Shown piece after piece: positions 30,541-38,171 of a stretch of DNA of 38,171 nucleotides. The stretch's first letter is position 1. The number at the start of each line of letters is the position of its first letter. Under the pieces are notes generated by a model. That model was given only the letters and a program-made list of their open reading frames with translations. It made no database searches and had not been told where the DNA came from. The stretch lies in NCBI GenBank assembly GCA_047615875.1, contig JBLHGU010000032.1, forward strand, positions 1 through 38,171, in the 5' to 3' direction. Both the position numbers and the translations under genes were made by a program. The DNA is from JBLHGU01 sp047615875. GTDB taxonomy: Bacteria > Pseudomonadota > Gammaproteobacteria > Arenicellales > CAJQKF01.

Positions 30541-33105
30541 ATGGCGAGTTATCCTGACAACGCAAATGTCGTAATTATTGGGCTGGGCGGAATTGTTGGT
30601 GCCTCAGTTGTACATCACCTAATCGAGAAAGGTTGGGATAATATTGTTGGTATCGATAAGTCGGCCATTCCTACCGATATCGGATCTACTTCCCATGCAT
30701 CGGATTTTTGCTACCTGACTGCTCACGATATTCTGACCTGTTATACCACCAGGTACAGTGTCGATTTCTACGAAAAGATGGGGCACTACAGCCGTATCGG
30801 TGGTTTAGAAGTTGCGCGTCATGATGATGATGAGCGAATGCTGGAGTTGAAGCGTAAAGTCGGTTCTGGCAAAGCTTTTGGCACCAATGTGCGAATGATT
30901 TCCGCAGCTGAAGCGAAAGAAAAATTTCCACTCCTTGAAGAAGATATGATTCAGGGCGCCATGTGGGACCCCGATGCTGGTCTGGTTATTCCACGTTCGC
31001 AAATTGTTGCGGGTGAGTTGGTGAAGAATGCAGAGGCTACAGGCAAGCTACAGTCCTTCCCCAATACCTCTGCCACAGGGCTGGATATTAAAGATGGCCG
31101 TATCGTTGGCGTTGAAACCAGTCGAGGTTATATCGCGACCACTCAGGTTGTGGTTTGTGCAGGATTGTGGGGTCGTTTGATCGCTGAGATGGCTGGCGAA
31201 GATTTACCCATTATGCCGGTTGATCATCCACTCTGTTATTTTGGGCCCTATAACGAATTCGCTGGCACGGGCAAAGAGATTGGCTACCCGCTCCTACGTG
31301 ATCAGGGCAACTCTGCTTATTTGCGGGATACCGGTGATCCAAAAACCGCTGAAGGTGGACAGATAGAATGGGGCTACTACGAAGAAACAGATCCACGTCT
31401 GGTACACCCGCGTGATTTGCAGGAGAAAGAGGAGGCCAGATTGTCGCCTTCCCAGCGAGATCTGGATATGGAACAGATTATCGGGCCTTTGGAACGGGCC
31501 ATGGAATTAACCCCGATTCTGGGTGAGCTGGGTTGGGATGAAAAACGTTCTTTCAACGGTTTACTGCAGGTTACCGCAGACGGCGGACCATCTATTGGTG
31601 AGTCTCCAGATACTAGAGGCCTATGGTATTGCGAATCAGTTTGGGTAAAGGACGGACCAGGAATAGGCAAAGTTATTGCCGACCTGATGACTGATGGTCG
31701 TACAGAAATGGATACCCACAGCATTGATGTCGCTCGCTATTATCCCATTCAGAAAACCGCCTCCTATATTGCTGAACGTTGTTATGAAACGGCGTTCAAA
31801 ATTTATAATCCCGCAGTTCACAGTAGGGAGCCTTATGGCAAGGGACGGCACCTGAGACGAAGCCCATTCTGGTCACGTGAAGAGGAATTGGGTGGTTACT
31901 TTATGGAACTGGCTGGCTGGGAGCGTGCCCACGGTTACGCCAGCAATGAGCATCTGTTAGAGAAATATGGCGACCGTGTACCAGAACGCAAGGACGAGTG
32001 GGATGGTCGACATTTCTGGCGGGTGGCTAATGCGGAACATCTGGCTATGTCTGAAAGTGCTGGTATGTTCAACCTGTCTCACTTCGCGGTCTATGATGTG
32101 TTCGGTCCCGATGCTGAGGCATTAATGGAATTCACCTGTGTTGCCAAGGTCGGTGGAGATACCGCCGTAGGCAAGGGTATTTATACTCATTTCCTCGATA
32201 GTGCCGGTGGCATACGAGCAGATCTGACAGTGCTTCGTTTGGAAGAGAACAAATATCGTGTTATCGACGGTGCAGATGCCGGCAATCGTGATTACGTTTG
32301 GCTCAAGCGTATGGCTGAAGATAAGGGCTTTAATGTTTATATTGAAGACCGGAGTGACCATATGGCCTGTCTGGGTTTATGGGGTCCGGAAGCTCGTAAG
32401 ATGCTTCAAGCCGTAGCGGATAAGCCCGAGGAACTAGAGGCAGATAATTTCAAGTTTGCGACTACCAAAAATATTACGCTTAGAGGCATTCCCGTTCTAG
32501 CTTTCAGAATTTCCTATGTCGGCGAACAGGGTTGGGAGCTACATGTTCCATTTAGCTATGGTTTATCGCTATGGGATGTCATCTACGCGCAAGGTGCAGT
32601 GCCAGTGGGTGTAGAGACCTATGCTAATAGTCGACGTCTGGAAAAGAGCCTGCGCTTGCAAAATGCCGACCTCTTAACCGAGTACAATCTATTCGAGGCC
32701 GGTCTTAATCGTCCCAAAGTAAAGGCGGCAGATTTTCATGGTAAAGCTTGCTATGTGGAGCAACGCGAACGTCCACGACAATCAGCTTATCTTTGCACCA
32801 TGGTAATGACAGATAACGTAGATGCCAAAGGAGTGGCGCGTTATCCAGTCGGTCAATGGCCTATACTTGATCCCCAGACCAACCAGGTGCTGGTGGATGA
32901 AACAGGTCGTCGTTCCTACATTACCAGTATTGCTTATGGCCCATCGGTGGGTAAGAACATTGCACTGGGTTATTTGCCCCATGACTATGCGGTGCAAGGT
33001 CGTGAACTGGTTATGGAGTATTTTGAAGAACAGTTTCCCATTCGGGTAGAAGCAGTGGGTTGTAAGGCTTTGTACGATCCAGAGAATGCTAAGCCTAAGT
33101 CCTGA
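30541..33105 (+). CDS. Dimethylglycine/sarcosine dehydrogenase-like FAD oxidoreductase fused to GcvT folate-binding domain
   Basis: An 854-residue fusion. Residues about 8-420 are a DAO-type FAD domain with dinucleotide motif GLGGIVGASV and a potential flavin-attachment His at H52 (IGSTSHASDF), where characterised DMGDH/sarcosine enzymes have GSTWHAAG. Residues about 430-850 are a GcvT/aminomethyltransferase domain (FNLSHFAVYDVFGPDAEAL, ADLTVLRLEENKY, SYVGEQGWELHVPF) that in relatives moves the released methyl to tetrahydrofolate. This fits N-demethylation of dimethylglycine, sarcosine or a similar methylated compound; DMSP demethylase-type chemistry is a distant alternative. GGAG precedes ATG 30541; the frame is open from 30517. 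The deviating flavin motif suggests an uncharacterised subclade. Confidence 0.8.
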   Translation: MASYPDNANVVIIGLGGIVGASVVHHLIEKGWDNIVGIDKSAIPTDIGSTSHASDFCYLTAHDILTCYTTRYSVDFYEKMGHYSRIGGLEVARHDDDERMLELKRKVGSGKAFGTNVRMISAAEAKEKFPLLEEDMIQGAMWDPDAGLVIPRSQIVAGELVKNAEATGKLQSFPNTSATGLDIKDGRIVGVETSRGYIATTQVVVCAGLWGRLIAEMAGEDLPIMPVDHPLCYFGPYNEFAGTGKEIGYPLLRDQGNSAYLRDTGDPKTAEGGQIEWGYYEETDPRLVHPRDLQEKEEARLSPSQRDLDMEQIIGPLERAMELTPILGELGWDEKRSFNGLLQVTADGGPSIGESPDTRGLWYCESVWVKDGPGIGKVIADLMTDGRTEMDTHSIDVARYYPIQKTASYIAERCYETAFKIYNPAVHSREPYGKGRHLRRSPFWSREEELGGYFMELAGWERAHGYASNEHLLEKYGDRVPERKDEWDGRHFWRVANAEHLAMSESAGMFNLSHFAVYDVFGPDAEALMEFTCVAKVGGDTAVGKGIYTHFLDSAGGIRADLTVLRLEENKYRVIDGADAGNRDYVWLKRMAEDKGFNVYIEDRSDHMACLGLWGPEARKMLQAVADKPEELEADNFKFATTKNITLRGIPVLAFRISYVGEQGWELHVPFSYGLSLWDVIYAQGAVPVGVETYANSRRLEKSLRLQNADLLTEYNLFEAGLNRPKVKAADFHGKACYVEQRERPRQSAYLCTMVMTDNVDAKGVARYPVGQWPILDPQTNQVLVDETGRRSYITSIAYGPSVGKNIALGYLPHDYAVQGRELVMEYFEEQFPIRVEAVGCKALYDPENAKPKS

Positions 33106-33123
33106 TTTGCTAGATAACAGATA

Positions 33124-33151
33124 CAGTCACTCTTAACTCAGGGAGTGACTG
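33124..33151. other. Perfect 9-bp hairpin between the FAD/GcvT gene and rraA
   Basis: CAGTCACTC (33124-33132) and GAGTGACTG (33143-33151) are exact reverse complements around a 10-base loop, 19 bases after the FAD/GcvT stop. No T run follows, so it may be a stabilising or Rho-associated hairpin or a binding site rather than an intrinsic terminator. Confidence 0.4.
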
Positions 33152-33256
33152 CATGACGTTGCTCAGATTCGGCAATGGCTTTTTCGAAGTTATACATTGG
33201 TCTCCTGACCTGGCAGAATTTCCCTTACTTCACAGTCGACCATATCGAGGAAAAAT

Positions 33257-33742
33257 ATGAATTTCAAAACAGCCGACCTCTATGACGAGTTTTCCGGTGA
33301 CGTTCAGGTAGTTGGGCTGCCGCTAAAAGATTATGGTGGTCGTTTGTCTTTCTGTGGGGAAATACAGACTATTCGAGTGCCCAGAGATTTTCTACTGATT
33401 AAGCAGATGCTCAGTAGCGAAGGCAAGGGACGTGTTTTGGTTATAGATGGGGATGGCGCAATGAACTATGCCTTGCTCGGCGACCGACTCGCTCAATTTG
33501 CTGTAGATAATAATTGGGCCGGCGTATTGGTTAACGGCAGTATCAGAGATTCTGTAGATATTGGTAAACTGGACCTTGGAGTTAAAGCCCTGGGAACCTG
33601 CCCGGCGCGACCAGCTATGAATGGCGATGGTGAAACTGACATTGATGTTAGTTTTGGCGATGTCACTTATAGACCGGGAGATTATCTTTATGCGGATCCT
33701 GATGGTGTATTAGTTAAGCAGGTAGTGAAAATTACAGACTAG
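33257..33742 (+). CDS. rraA: RraA-family protein (ribonuclease E inhibitor RraA or 4-hydroxy-4-methyl-2-oxoglutarate aldolase)
   Basis: A 161-residue protein with clear RraA features: KTADLYDEF near the start, YGGRLSFCGEIQTI, GKGRVLVIDGDG, and NGSIRDSVDIGKLDLGVKAL. RraA binds RNase E and inhibits mRNA decay. Close relatives of this fold are metal-dependent aldolases acting on 4-hydroxy-4-methyl-2-oxoglutarate, which use the G-x-x-R-D segment seen here, so the two roles cannot be separated by sequence alone. GAGGAA at good spacing precedes the ATG. It converges with the cyclase gene 9 bases away. Whether it is linked to the upstream FAD/GcvT gene is uncertain. Confidence 0.88.
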   Translation: MNFKTADLYDEFSGDVQVVGLPLKDYGGRLSFCGEIQTIRVPRDFLLIKQMLSSEGKGRVLVIDGDGAMNYALLGDRLAQFAVDNNWAGVLVNGSIRDSVDIGKLDLGVKALGTCPARPAMNGDGETDIDVSFGDVTYRPGDYLYADPDGVLVKQVVKITD

Positions 33743-33751
33743 TGATCTTAC

Positions 33752-35536
33752 TTACTTAGCATCAAATTCGATATGAGTGCCTGTTTGTCCCTTGTCTAGT
33801 CGATTAAGATGGAACTGACTTAGCGGGTCACCATCGACTGATTGTCGAATAGTCGTGTTCAACTTTTCTGCTGTTGGTTTGTCGGTTTGCAGGAATTGAT
33901 ACAATTCAGAATAGTTTTGTAATAACTTCTGTGGGTAATGAGCGCAGGGTTCAAAGGCCTGGATGTATTCGTTTTTGCCTTTAAGACGTAAATAACCGAT
34001 AGGTCTGACTGGTATTTCTGGACAGTGAGAAATTGTATCTCCTGAGATGCAAATGGTCGTGCCAAGCTGCTTGTTTATACTTTCCATCCGGGCGGATGTG
34101 TTAATTACATCGCCATAGGCGGTATAGTCGAAAAAAGTTTCTCCGCCAAAATTGCCTACCAGCGCCTCGCCAGAATGGACACCAATTCGGGTAAGACCAA
34201 AGTTGACTTCGCTGGCGTCCACTCGTTGTCGAAATTCCCTGGCGTAATGGTCAATAGCGATGGCGCACTGCGCAGCCTGTCGTGGGTGATCATCATTATT
34301 TAGAGGTGCACCAAATATTGCATGTACGGCATCGCCAATAATCTTGTCGATGGTGCCCTCATGTTGCATAACAATTTTACATAAACCATCTAGATACTGA
34401 TTGAGCAACGGGATAGATTTGCCTGGATCAGTAGTCTCAATTAGCGTGGTGAAGTTTGTCAGGTCGGTAAACAGGCTCGATATATTCAGTCTTTCTCCGC
34501 CCAATGATAGTTTCGAGGGGTCGGCAACTAGTTGATCGACTACAGTCTTTGACATGAAACGGGAGAATGCCTGGCGAATAAACTGTTTCTGCTGACGCTC
34601 CTCATCGAACCAGTGTTTGTTTTCGAGACCCGAACGGATGCGGGCTTTCAATAGCACCGGATTAAATGGTTTTAGCAGGTAATCGTCTGCGCCCGCCTCA
34701 ATGCATTTCACAACCGTGTCGGACTCGTCCAGTGCTGAAATGACGATGACTGGAACATTGCGTAAACTTTCGCTGGCTTTCATTCGCTTGAGCGTTTCAA
34801 AGCCATTCAATACCGGCATCATCAAATCGAGTAAAACTAGATCGATATCGAGTGTATCGAGAATCTCCAATGCCTGTAAACCATGTTCGGCGCAGGTAAT
34901 CTGATGGCCGTCCCTTGATAGTTGACGAGAAATTAAATCGCGATTGGATTCAATATCGTCGACTACCAGGATGTGGCCTGGCTCAACACTCTGAACTTTA
35001 GACTGATTATTGTCTAGTGCCACGGACAAATCAGCCATGAAGCCAACTTTCTCTACTTCAGAATGGTGTGCGTCGATTAGGTTATTTTCTGTTTGGGAGA
35101 ATCTAACTATGGTATCAATTTTACCAAGTAATTGATCCGCTTCATTGAGCAGCCGAGTAAGATCGTCATTCATAAATTCAATTTCGAACTCCTCGGCATC
35201 CTCCAGTAGCATTTCTGTATAGCCTTTGACCGCATTGAGTGGCGTACGCAGATCATGGCGCAGTGTGCGCTCAGAAGTTTTCCAGTCCTCAGAGTTGAGA
35301 ATCTTATCTGCTGTATTATTGTCCAGTAGACCATCAACCTGCTCGGACAAATTATTGGCAGCGGCAGCAACTCTTTGTAAATCTGCTACAACATCCTCGA
35401 GATGATGTTCATCTGCTGCACCAATGAGCAGTTCTGCATAATCTTGAATAGCATGGGCAGGCGCCTGCAGAGCCTCTCGAATGGCAGCAAGCTGAAATTT
35501 CTGATCACGCAATATATCAGACTGATCGGTATTCAC
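33752..35536 (-). CDS. Tandem DHp-like segments, receiver domain and adenylate cyclase in one protein
   Basis: A 594-residue cytosolic signalling protein. Residues 84-150 form a HisKA-type DHp helical hairpin with phosphorylatable H94 (RHDLRTPLNAVKGY), but there is no ATPase domain. Residues 10-72 look like a second copy of that hairpin in which the same position is Glu (E21, REALQAPAHAIQDY). Residues about 188-305 are a receiver domain with phospho-acceptor D237 and K289. Residues about 350-520 are a class III cyclase: metal Asp D358 (FTDLTNF) and D402 (DKIIGDAVHAIF), adenine-selecting Lys, and Asn/Arg in NTSARMES. The phosphate could come from the hybrid kinase encoded just upstream (5-base gap). 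The start is a GTG. Confidence 0.87.
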   Translation of the reverse strand: MNTDQSDILRDQKFQLAAIREALQAPAHAIQDYAELLIGAADEHHLEDVVADLQRVAAAANNLSEQVDGLLDNNTADKILNSEDWKTSERTLRHDLRTPLNAVKGYTEMLLEDAEEFEIEFMNDDLTRLLNEADQLLGKIDTIVRFSQTENNLIDAHHSEVEKVGFMADLSVALDNNQSKVQSVEPGHILVVDDIESNRDLISRQLSRDGHQITCAEHGLQALEILDTLDIDLVLLDLMMPVLNGFETLKRMKASESLRNVPVIVISALDESDTVVKCIEAGADDYLLKPFNPVLLKARIRSGLENKHWFDEERQQKQFIRQAFSRFMSKTVVDQLVADPSKLSLGGERLNISSLFTDLTNFTTLIETTDPGKSIPLLNQYLDGLCKIVMQHEGTIDKIIGDAVHAIFGAPLNNDDHPRQAAQCAIAIDHYAREFRQRVDASEVNFGLTRIGVHSGEALVGNFGGETFFDYTAYGDVINTSARMESINKQLGTTICISGDTISHCPEIPVRPIGYLRLKGKNEYIQAFEPCAHYPQKLLQNYSELYQFLQTDKPTAEKLNTTIRQSVDGDPLSQFHLNRLDKGQTGTHIEFDAK

Positions 35537-35541
35537 CGCAT

Positions 35542-38148
35542 TTACGCCTGTTTACGGTTTAAATGAGTTAGGTCTTGTATTTGCTTCGTAACTTCGCCGA
35601 GTAGCCTGTCCAACGGTTGATCACTTTTTTGGTAGATGTTGCTAACGCCACCTTTCAGTCGCTGATAGTCTCCGTTCTCAAGATCTTTAGCGGTAACTAC
35701 TATGACAGATATGGAGGACCATAGCGGGTTGCTTTTTAAACGGTTAAGAAATTCAAAGCCGTCCATTTCCGGCATCATTAAATCCAGCAAAATGAGATCA
35801 GGAATAGCTGATTCGAGTTGTGTCAGTGCGGCTTTGCCATTTTCGGCATCGGTCACAGTAAAATTATGTTTTTCGAGTCCCAGTCGAGCCATGTCTCGGG
35901 CCAATGGGTCATCGTCAACAACCAGAATTGAACCTGCGGGTTGATCCAGATGCTGCTTAATTACTCTTAGTAGCTCATTGGGCGCTATGGGTTTAGTCAG
36001 ATAGTCTGCAGCGCCCAGAGAAAATCCGCGTTGTCGGTCTTCAATCATGCTAACGATTACTACCGGGATGTTGCTAAGTTCCGGATCTGCTTTTAGTTGT
36101 GATAAGACCGTCCAGCCGTCCACTTCTGGCATAAGGATATCCAGTGTAATGACGTCTGGCATTTGCTCTCTGGCAATGGCCAGTGCTTCACTTCCGGATG
36201 CGGACTGGATAATTTGGTAGCCATCCTTGCTCAGATGGCGGCACAACAGCTCCCGGGCCTGGGAATCGTCATCGATAATCAAAACTCTGGTGGCGGACTG
36301 GTCAGTTACTACACTGGTGGTGGAGGGTAGTGCTTCCTGCGGCTTTTGTTCCATGTCGGCGATTAACTCCGCGCTAAACACTGATCCTTTTCCTGCTTCA
36401 CTGGTAGCAGAGATATCTCCACCCAGTATCTGGCAGAAGCGTCGACAAATAGTAAGACCAAGCCCGGTACCGCCAAAGCGCCGTGTTGTCGATTCATCAG
36501 CCTGACTAAATGGCTCGAACACCTTGTCGAGTTGTTCTTCTGTCATGCCAATGCCGGAATCGGTAACATCAAATCGTATATATTCTCGATTACTCATCTC
36601 GAGTTTTTGCATGCTGAGAGTAATGTCACCGTCGGATGTGAATTTCCCCGCATTGCTAAGCAGGTTGAAAAGGGTTTGTTTGATTTTAGTTATATCCGAA
36701 TTCATATAACCGGGTTCGTCACCGAGCTGGATAATGAGCTTATTATTGTTTTTTTCAATTAATGGAGAGATGGTATGTTCAATCTCTGTAATGAGATCCT
36801 GAATGGCAAATTTCTCAACAAATATATCCATTCGACCGGCTTCGATCTTGGACAGGTCGAGCACTTCATTTATCAACCCGAGTAAGTGTTTTCCTGCATT
36901 GCTGATTTTGAGCAGGTCTGGAGCAAACAGATCGGTGATTCCAGGTAAATCTTCAGCCTCTTCCTGTAGTAACTCCGAGTACCCAATGATTGCATTTAAT
37001 GGTGTGCGCAATTCATGACTCATGTTGGCAAGAAAGGAACTCTTAGCCTGATTCGCTTGTTCGGCCTCTTCTTTTGATTTGATCAGTTCCTGCTGTACCA
37101 GTTTAGAGGTGGTGATGTCCCTGCCATAGACATTCACCATGTTCGTCTCAAGCACTGGCCAGACAATGAGTGAATAGAATCTTTTACCTGTTTCATACTC
37201 AACTTCTAGTTTGTCGCCAGTCTTAAAGGCGCTTTCGAAGCGTTTTCGCCAGGAGCTGGAAAGCTGTTCCCCCACTTTAAGCCCCAGCCCATCGACAAAC
37301 TGTTGGCTGGCACTATTGTGGTAGAGCAGGGTGCCATCACGTTCAAAACGCAGAACCGGGCTCGGGTTTTGTTCAGGCAACTTGGCCAGACTGTCCAGTT
37401 GAGCCCGCGCCTTAACTACTTCGGTAATATCGCGGCCAAACAGATTGACATGGGCGCCGTCAATGCTGGTTAGTAATACTTTGTATCGTAGTCCCCCCGC
37501 ATCAAGTTCCGTTTCAATACGCTCGCCGCTTTCCACTACACGGTCAATTAATTGGCCAAGAGGTTCTGGAGTTTTTTCGCCAGGCCGACAGCCTAGAGCT
37601 TGTCTTAATATTTGGCTGGCCGGGTTACTGTATTCCAGTTCAGCTAGATTATTGAATCGCATAACCGGGGTGGGGTTTTCCTCCGGCAGTCGGGCCATTC
37701 TCTGAATTTGTTCCTCGGCCTGACGCATGTCTGTAATGTCGACCAGAGTGGCCAACATACCGCGGTCTGGTATCGGGTCATAACGAAAAATTAAATGCCT
37801 GCCGTCGGCAAGTTCTTTTTCTATTTCATGGGCCGTTAGGGCGGACATTTGCTGTACACGATCCTCGATCACTGCGTCGAGTTCCGCTGTTGTCATGCCT
37901 TTTGTCGCAAAATCATCTTGCTCGGCAAGAAATCGGAACAGGTCACGAATATGCACACCAGGTTGGCATAATTCAGCGGGGTATCCCCGTACAACTGAGA
38001 ATTGTGGATTACAGGCTATCAGTTTAAGATTCCGGTCAAATACAGCAAAACCCTGTTTCATAACATCCAGCCCGGCCAGCAACAGTGACAGGGCGTTAGC
38101 AACAGCGCCGGTGCCCACCTCTGGGATTACGACTTGATTGCCCGTCAT
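35542..38148 (-). CDS. Hybrid sensor histidine kinase with three PAS-type and two receiver domains
   Basis: An 868-residue cytosolic sensor. Residues about 20-145 are a PAS_7-like sensor. Two more PAS domains follow, which look like a duplication: LPEENPTPVMRFNNLAELEY at about 154 and LPEQNPSPVLRFERDGTLLY at about 257. The DHp helix carries H378 (NMSHELRTPLNAII), followed by an ATPase domain with N-box LFNLLSNAGKF, DSGIGM and GGTGLGL. Two receiver domains follow (about 640-755 with LDILMPEVDG; about 765-860 with LDLMMPEMDG). No membrane segment is seen. It is co-transcribed with the DHp-REC-cyclase gene and probably donates phosphate to it. The protein starts 23 bases from the window edge and upstream context is not visible. 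Confidence 0.9.
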   Translation of the reverse strand: MTGNQVVIPEVGTGAVANALSLLLAGLDVMKQGFAVFDRNLKLIACNPQFSVVRGYPAELCQPGVHIRDLFRFLAEQDDFATKGMTTAELDAVIEDRVQQMSALTAHEIEKELADGRHLIFRYDPIPDRGMLATLVDITDMRQAEEQIQRMARLPEENPTPVMRFNNLAELEYSNPASQILRQALGCRPGEKTPEPLGQLIDRVVESGERIETELDAGGLRYKVLLTSIDGAHVNLFGRDITEVVKARAQLDSLAKLPEQNPSPVLRFERDGTLLYHNSASQQFVDGLGLKVGEQLSSSWRKRFESAFKTGDKLEVEYETGKRFYSLIVWPVLETNMVNVYGRDITTSKLVQQELIKSKEEAEQANQAKSSFLANMSHELRTPLNAIIGYSELLQEEAEDLPGITDLFAPDLLKISNAGKHLLGLINEVLDLSKIEAGRMDIFVEKFAIQDLITEIEHTISPLIEKNNNKLIIQLGDEPGYMNSDITKIKQTLFNLLSNAGKFTSDGDITLSMQKLEMSNREYIRFDVTDSGIGMTEEQLDKVFEPFSQADESTTRRFGGTGLGLTICRRFCQILGGDISATSEAGKGSVFSAELIADMEQKPQEALPSTTSVVTDQSATRVLIIDDDSQARELLCRHLSKDGYQIIQSASGSEALAIAREQMPDVITLDILMPEVDGWTVLSQLKADPELSNIPVVIVSMIEDRQRGFSLGAADYLTKPIAPNELLRVIKQHLDQPAGSILVVDDDPLARDMARLGLEKHNFTVTDAENGKAALTQLESAIPDLILLDLMMPEMDGFEFLNRLKSNPLWSSISVIVVTAKDLENGDYQRLKGGVSNIYQKSDQPLDRLLGEVTKQIQDLTHLNRKQA

Positions 38149-38171
38149 GAGGATGCAGTTACAAGTTGCTC

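Noticed and set aside
1..38171. tRNA, rRNA, CRISPR array or riboswitch
   Set aside because: No cloverleaf, no regular spaced repeats and no recognisable riboswitch core was seen by eye on either strand.

Overview
The window looks like a chromosomal segment of a gammaproteobacterium, probably marine and heterotrophic. This rests on a SthA-type transhydrogenase, RraA, a TonB/ExbB/ExbD set, a phasin (polyhydroxyalkanoate granules), and a decayed ftsZ whose C-terminal peptide (YLDIPDFLRR) is of gammaproteobacterial type. The lineage is inferred from gene content and not from any marker gene. No rRNA, tRNA, CRISPR array or intact insertion sequence was seen.

Layout. (A) 1-2782: the 5' end of an M24 creatinase/DddP-like enzyme, divergent from a BetI-like TetR regulator, a VOC protein and an EamA transporter. 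(B) 2859-3404: a phasin on the minus strand with a clear terminator and a large inverted repeat upstream. (C) 3631-10787: two Rieske oxygenase alpha subunits, glyoxalase I, an IalB-like secreted protein, a two-domain GFA protein, a class II aldolase, Ogt and SthA. (D) 10788-14264: an EamA transporter, a type I haloalkane dehalogenase, an AlkC-like repair protein and a LysE exporter. (E) 14299-20752: a decaying stretch with three pseudogenes (MBL-fold hydrolase, arginine deiminase/amidinotransferase-like protein, ftsZ), interspersed with a GH19 endolysin-like gene, a cyclase/TolB/TPR protein and a ParD/ParE module. (F) 20753-26179, minus strand: MFS transporter, beta-decarboxylating dehydrogenase, DUF2130 protein and both aconitase X subunits. 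(G) 26194-28757: ExbB, two ExbD and TonB behind a Fur-box-like palindrome. (H) 28784-33742: a VAO-type flavoprotein divergent from a large dimethylglycine-dehydrogenase-like FAD/GcvT protein, then RraA. (I) 33752-38148, minus strand: a hybrid histidine kinase followed by a DHp-REC-adenylate cyclase protein.

Taken together, regions A, C, D and H suggest catabolism of methylated compounds. Both Rieske enzymes carry Glu at the bridging position (as in carnitine monooxygenase), the regulator is BetI-like, and the large flavoprotein has a folate-binding GcvT half. Nearby genes could deal with the by-products: GFA and glyoxalase I for aldehydes, Ogt and AlkC for alkylated DNA. This linkage is inference.

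The most unusual observations are the ftsZ pseudogene; the second ExbD, which has Asn in place of the proton-carrying Asp; the response-regulator cyclase with two tandem DHp-like segments, one lacking the His; the aconitase X/dehydrogenase/transporter operon; and the 13-bp inverted repeat in front of the phasin gene.
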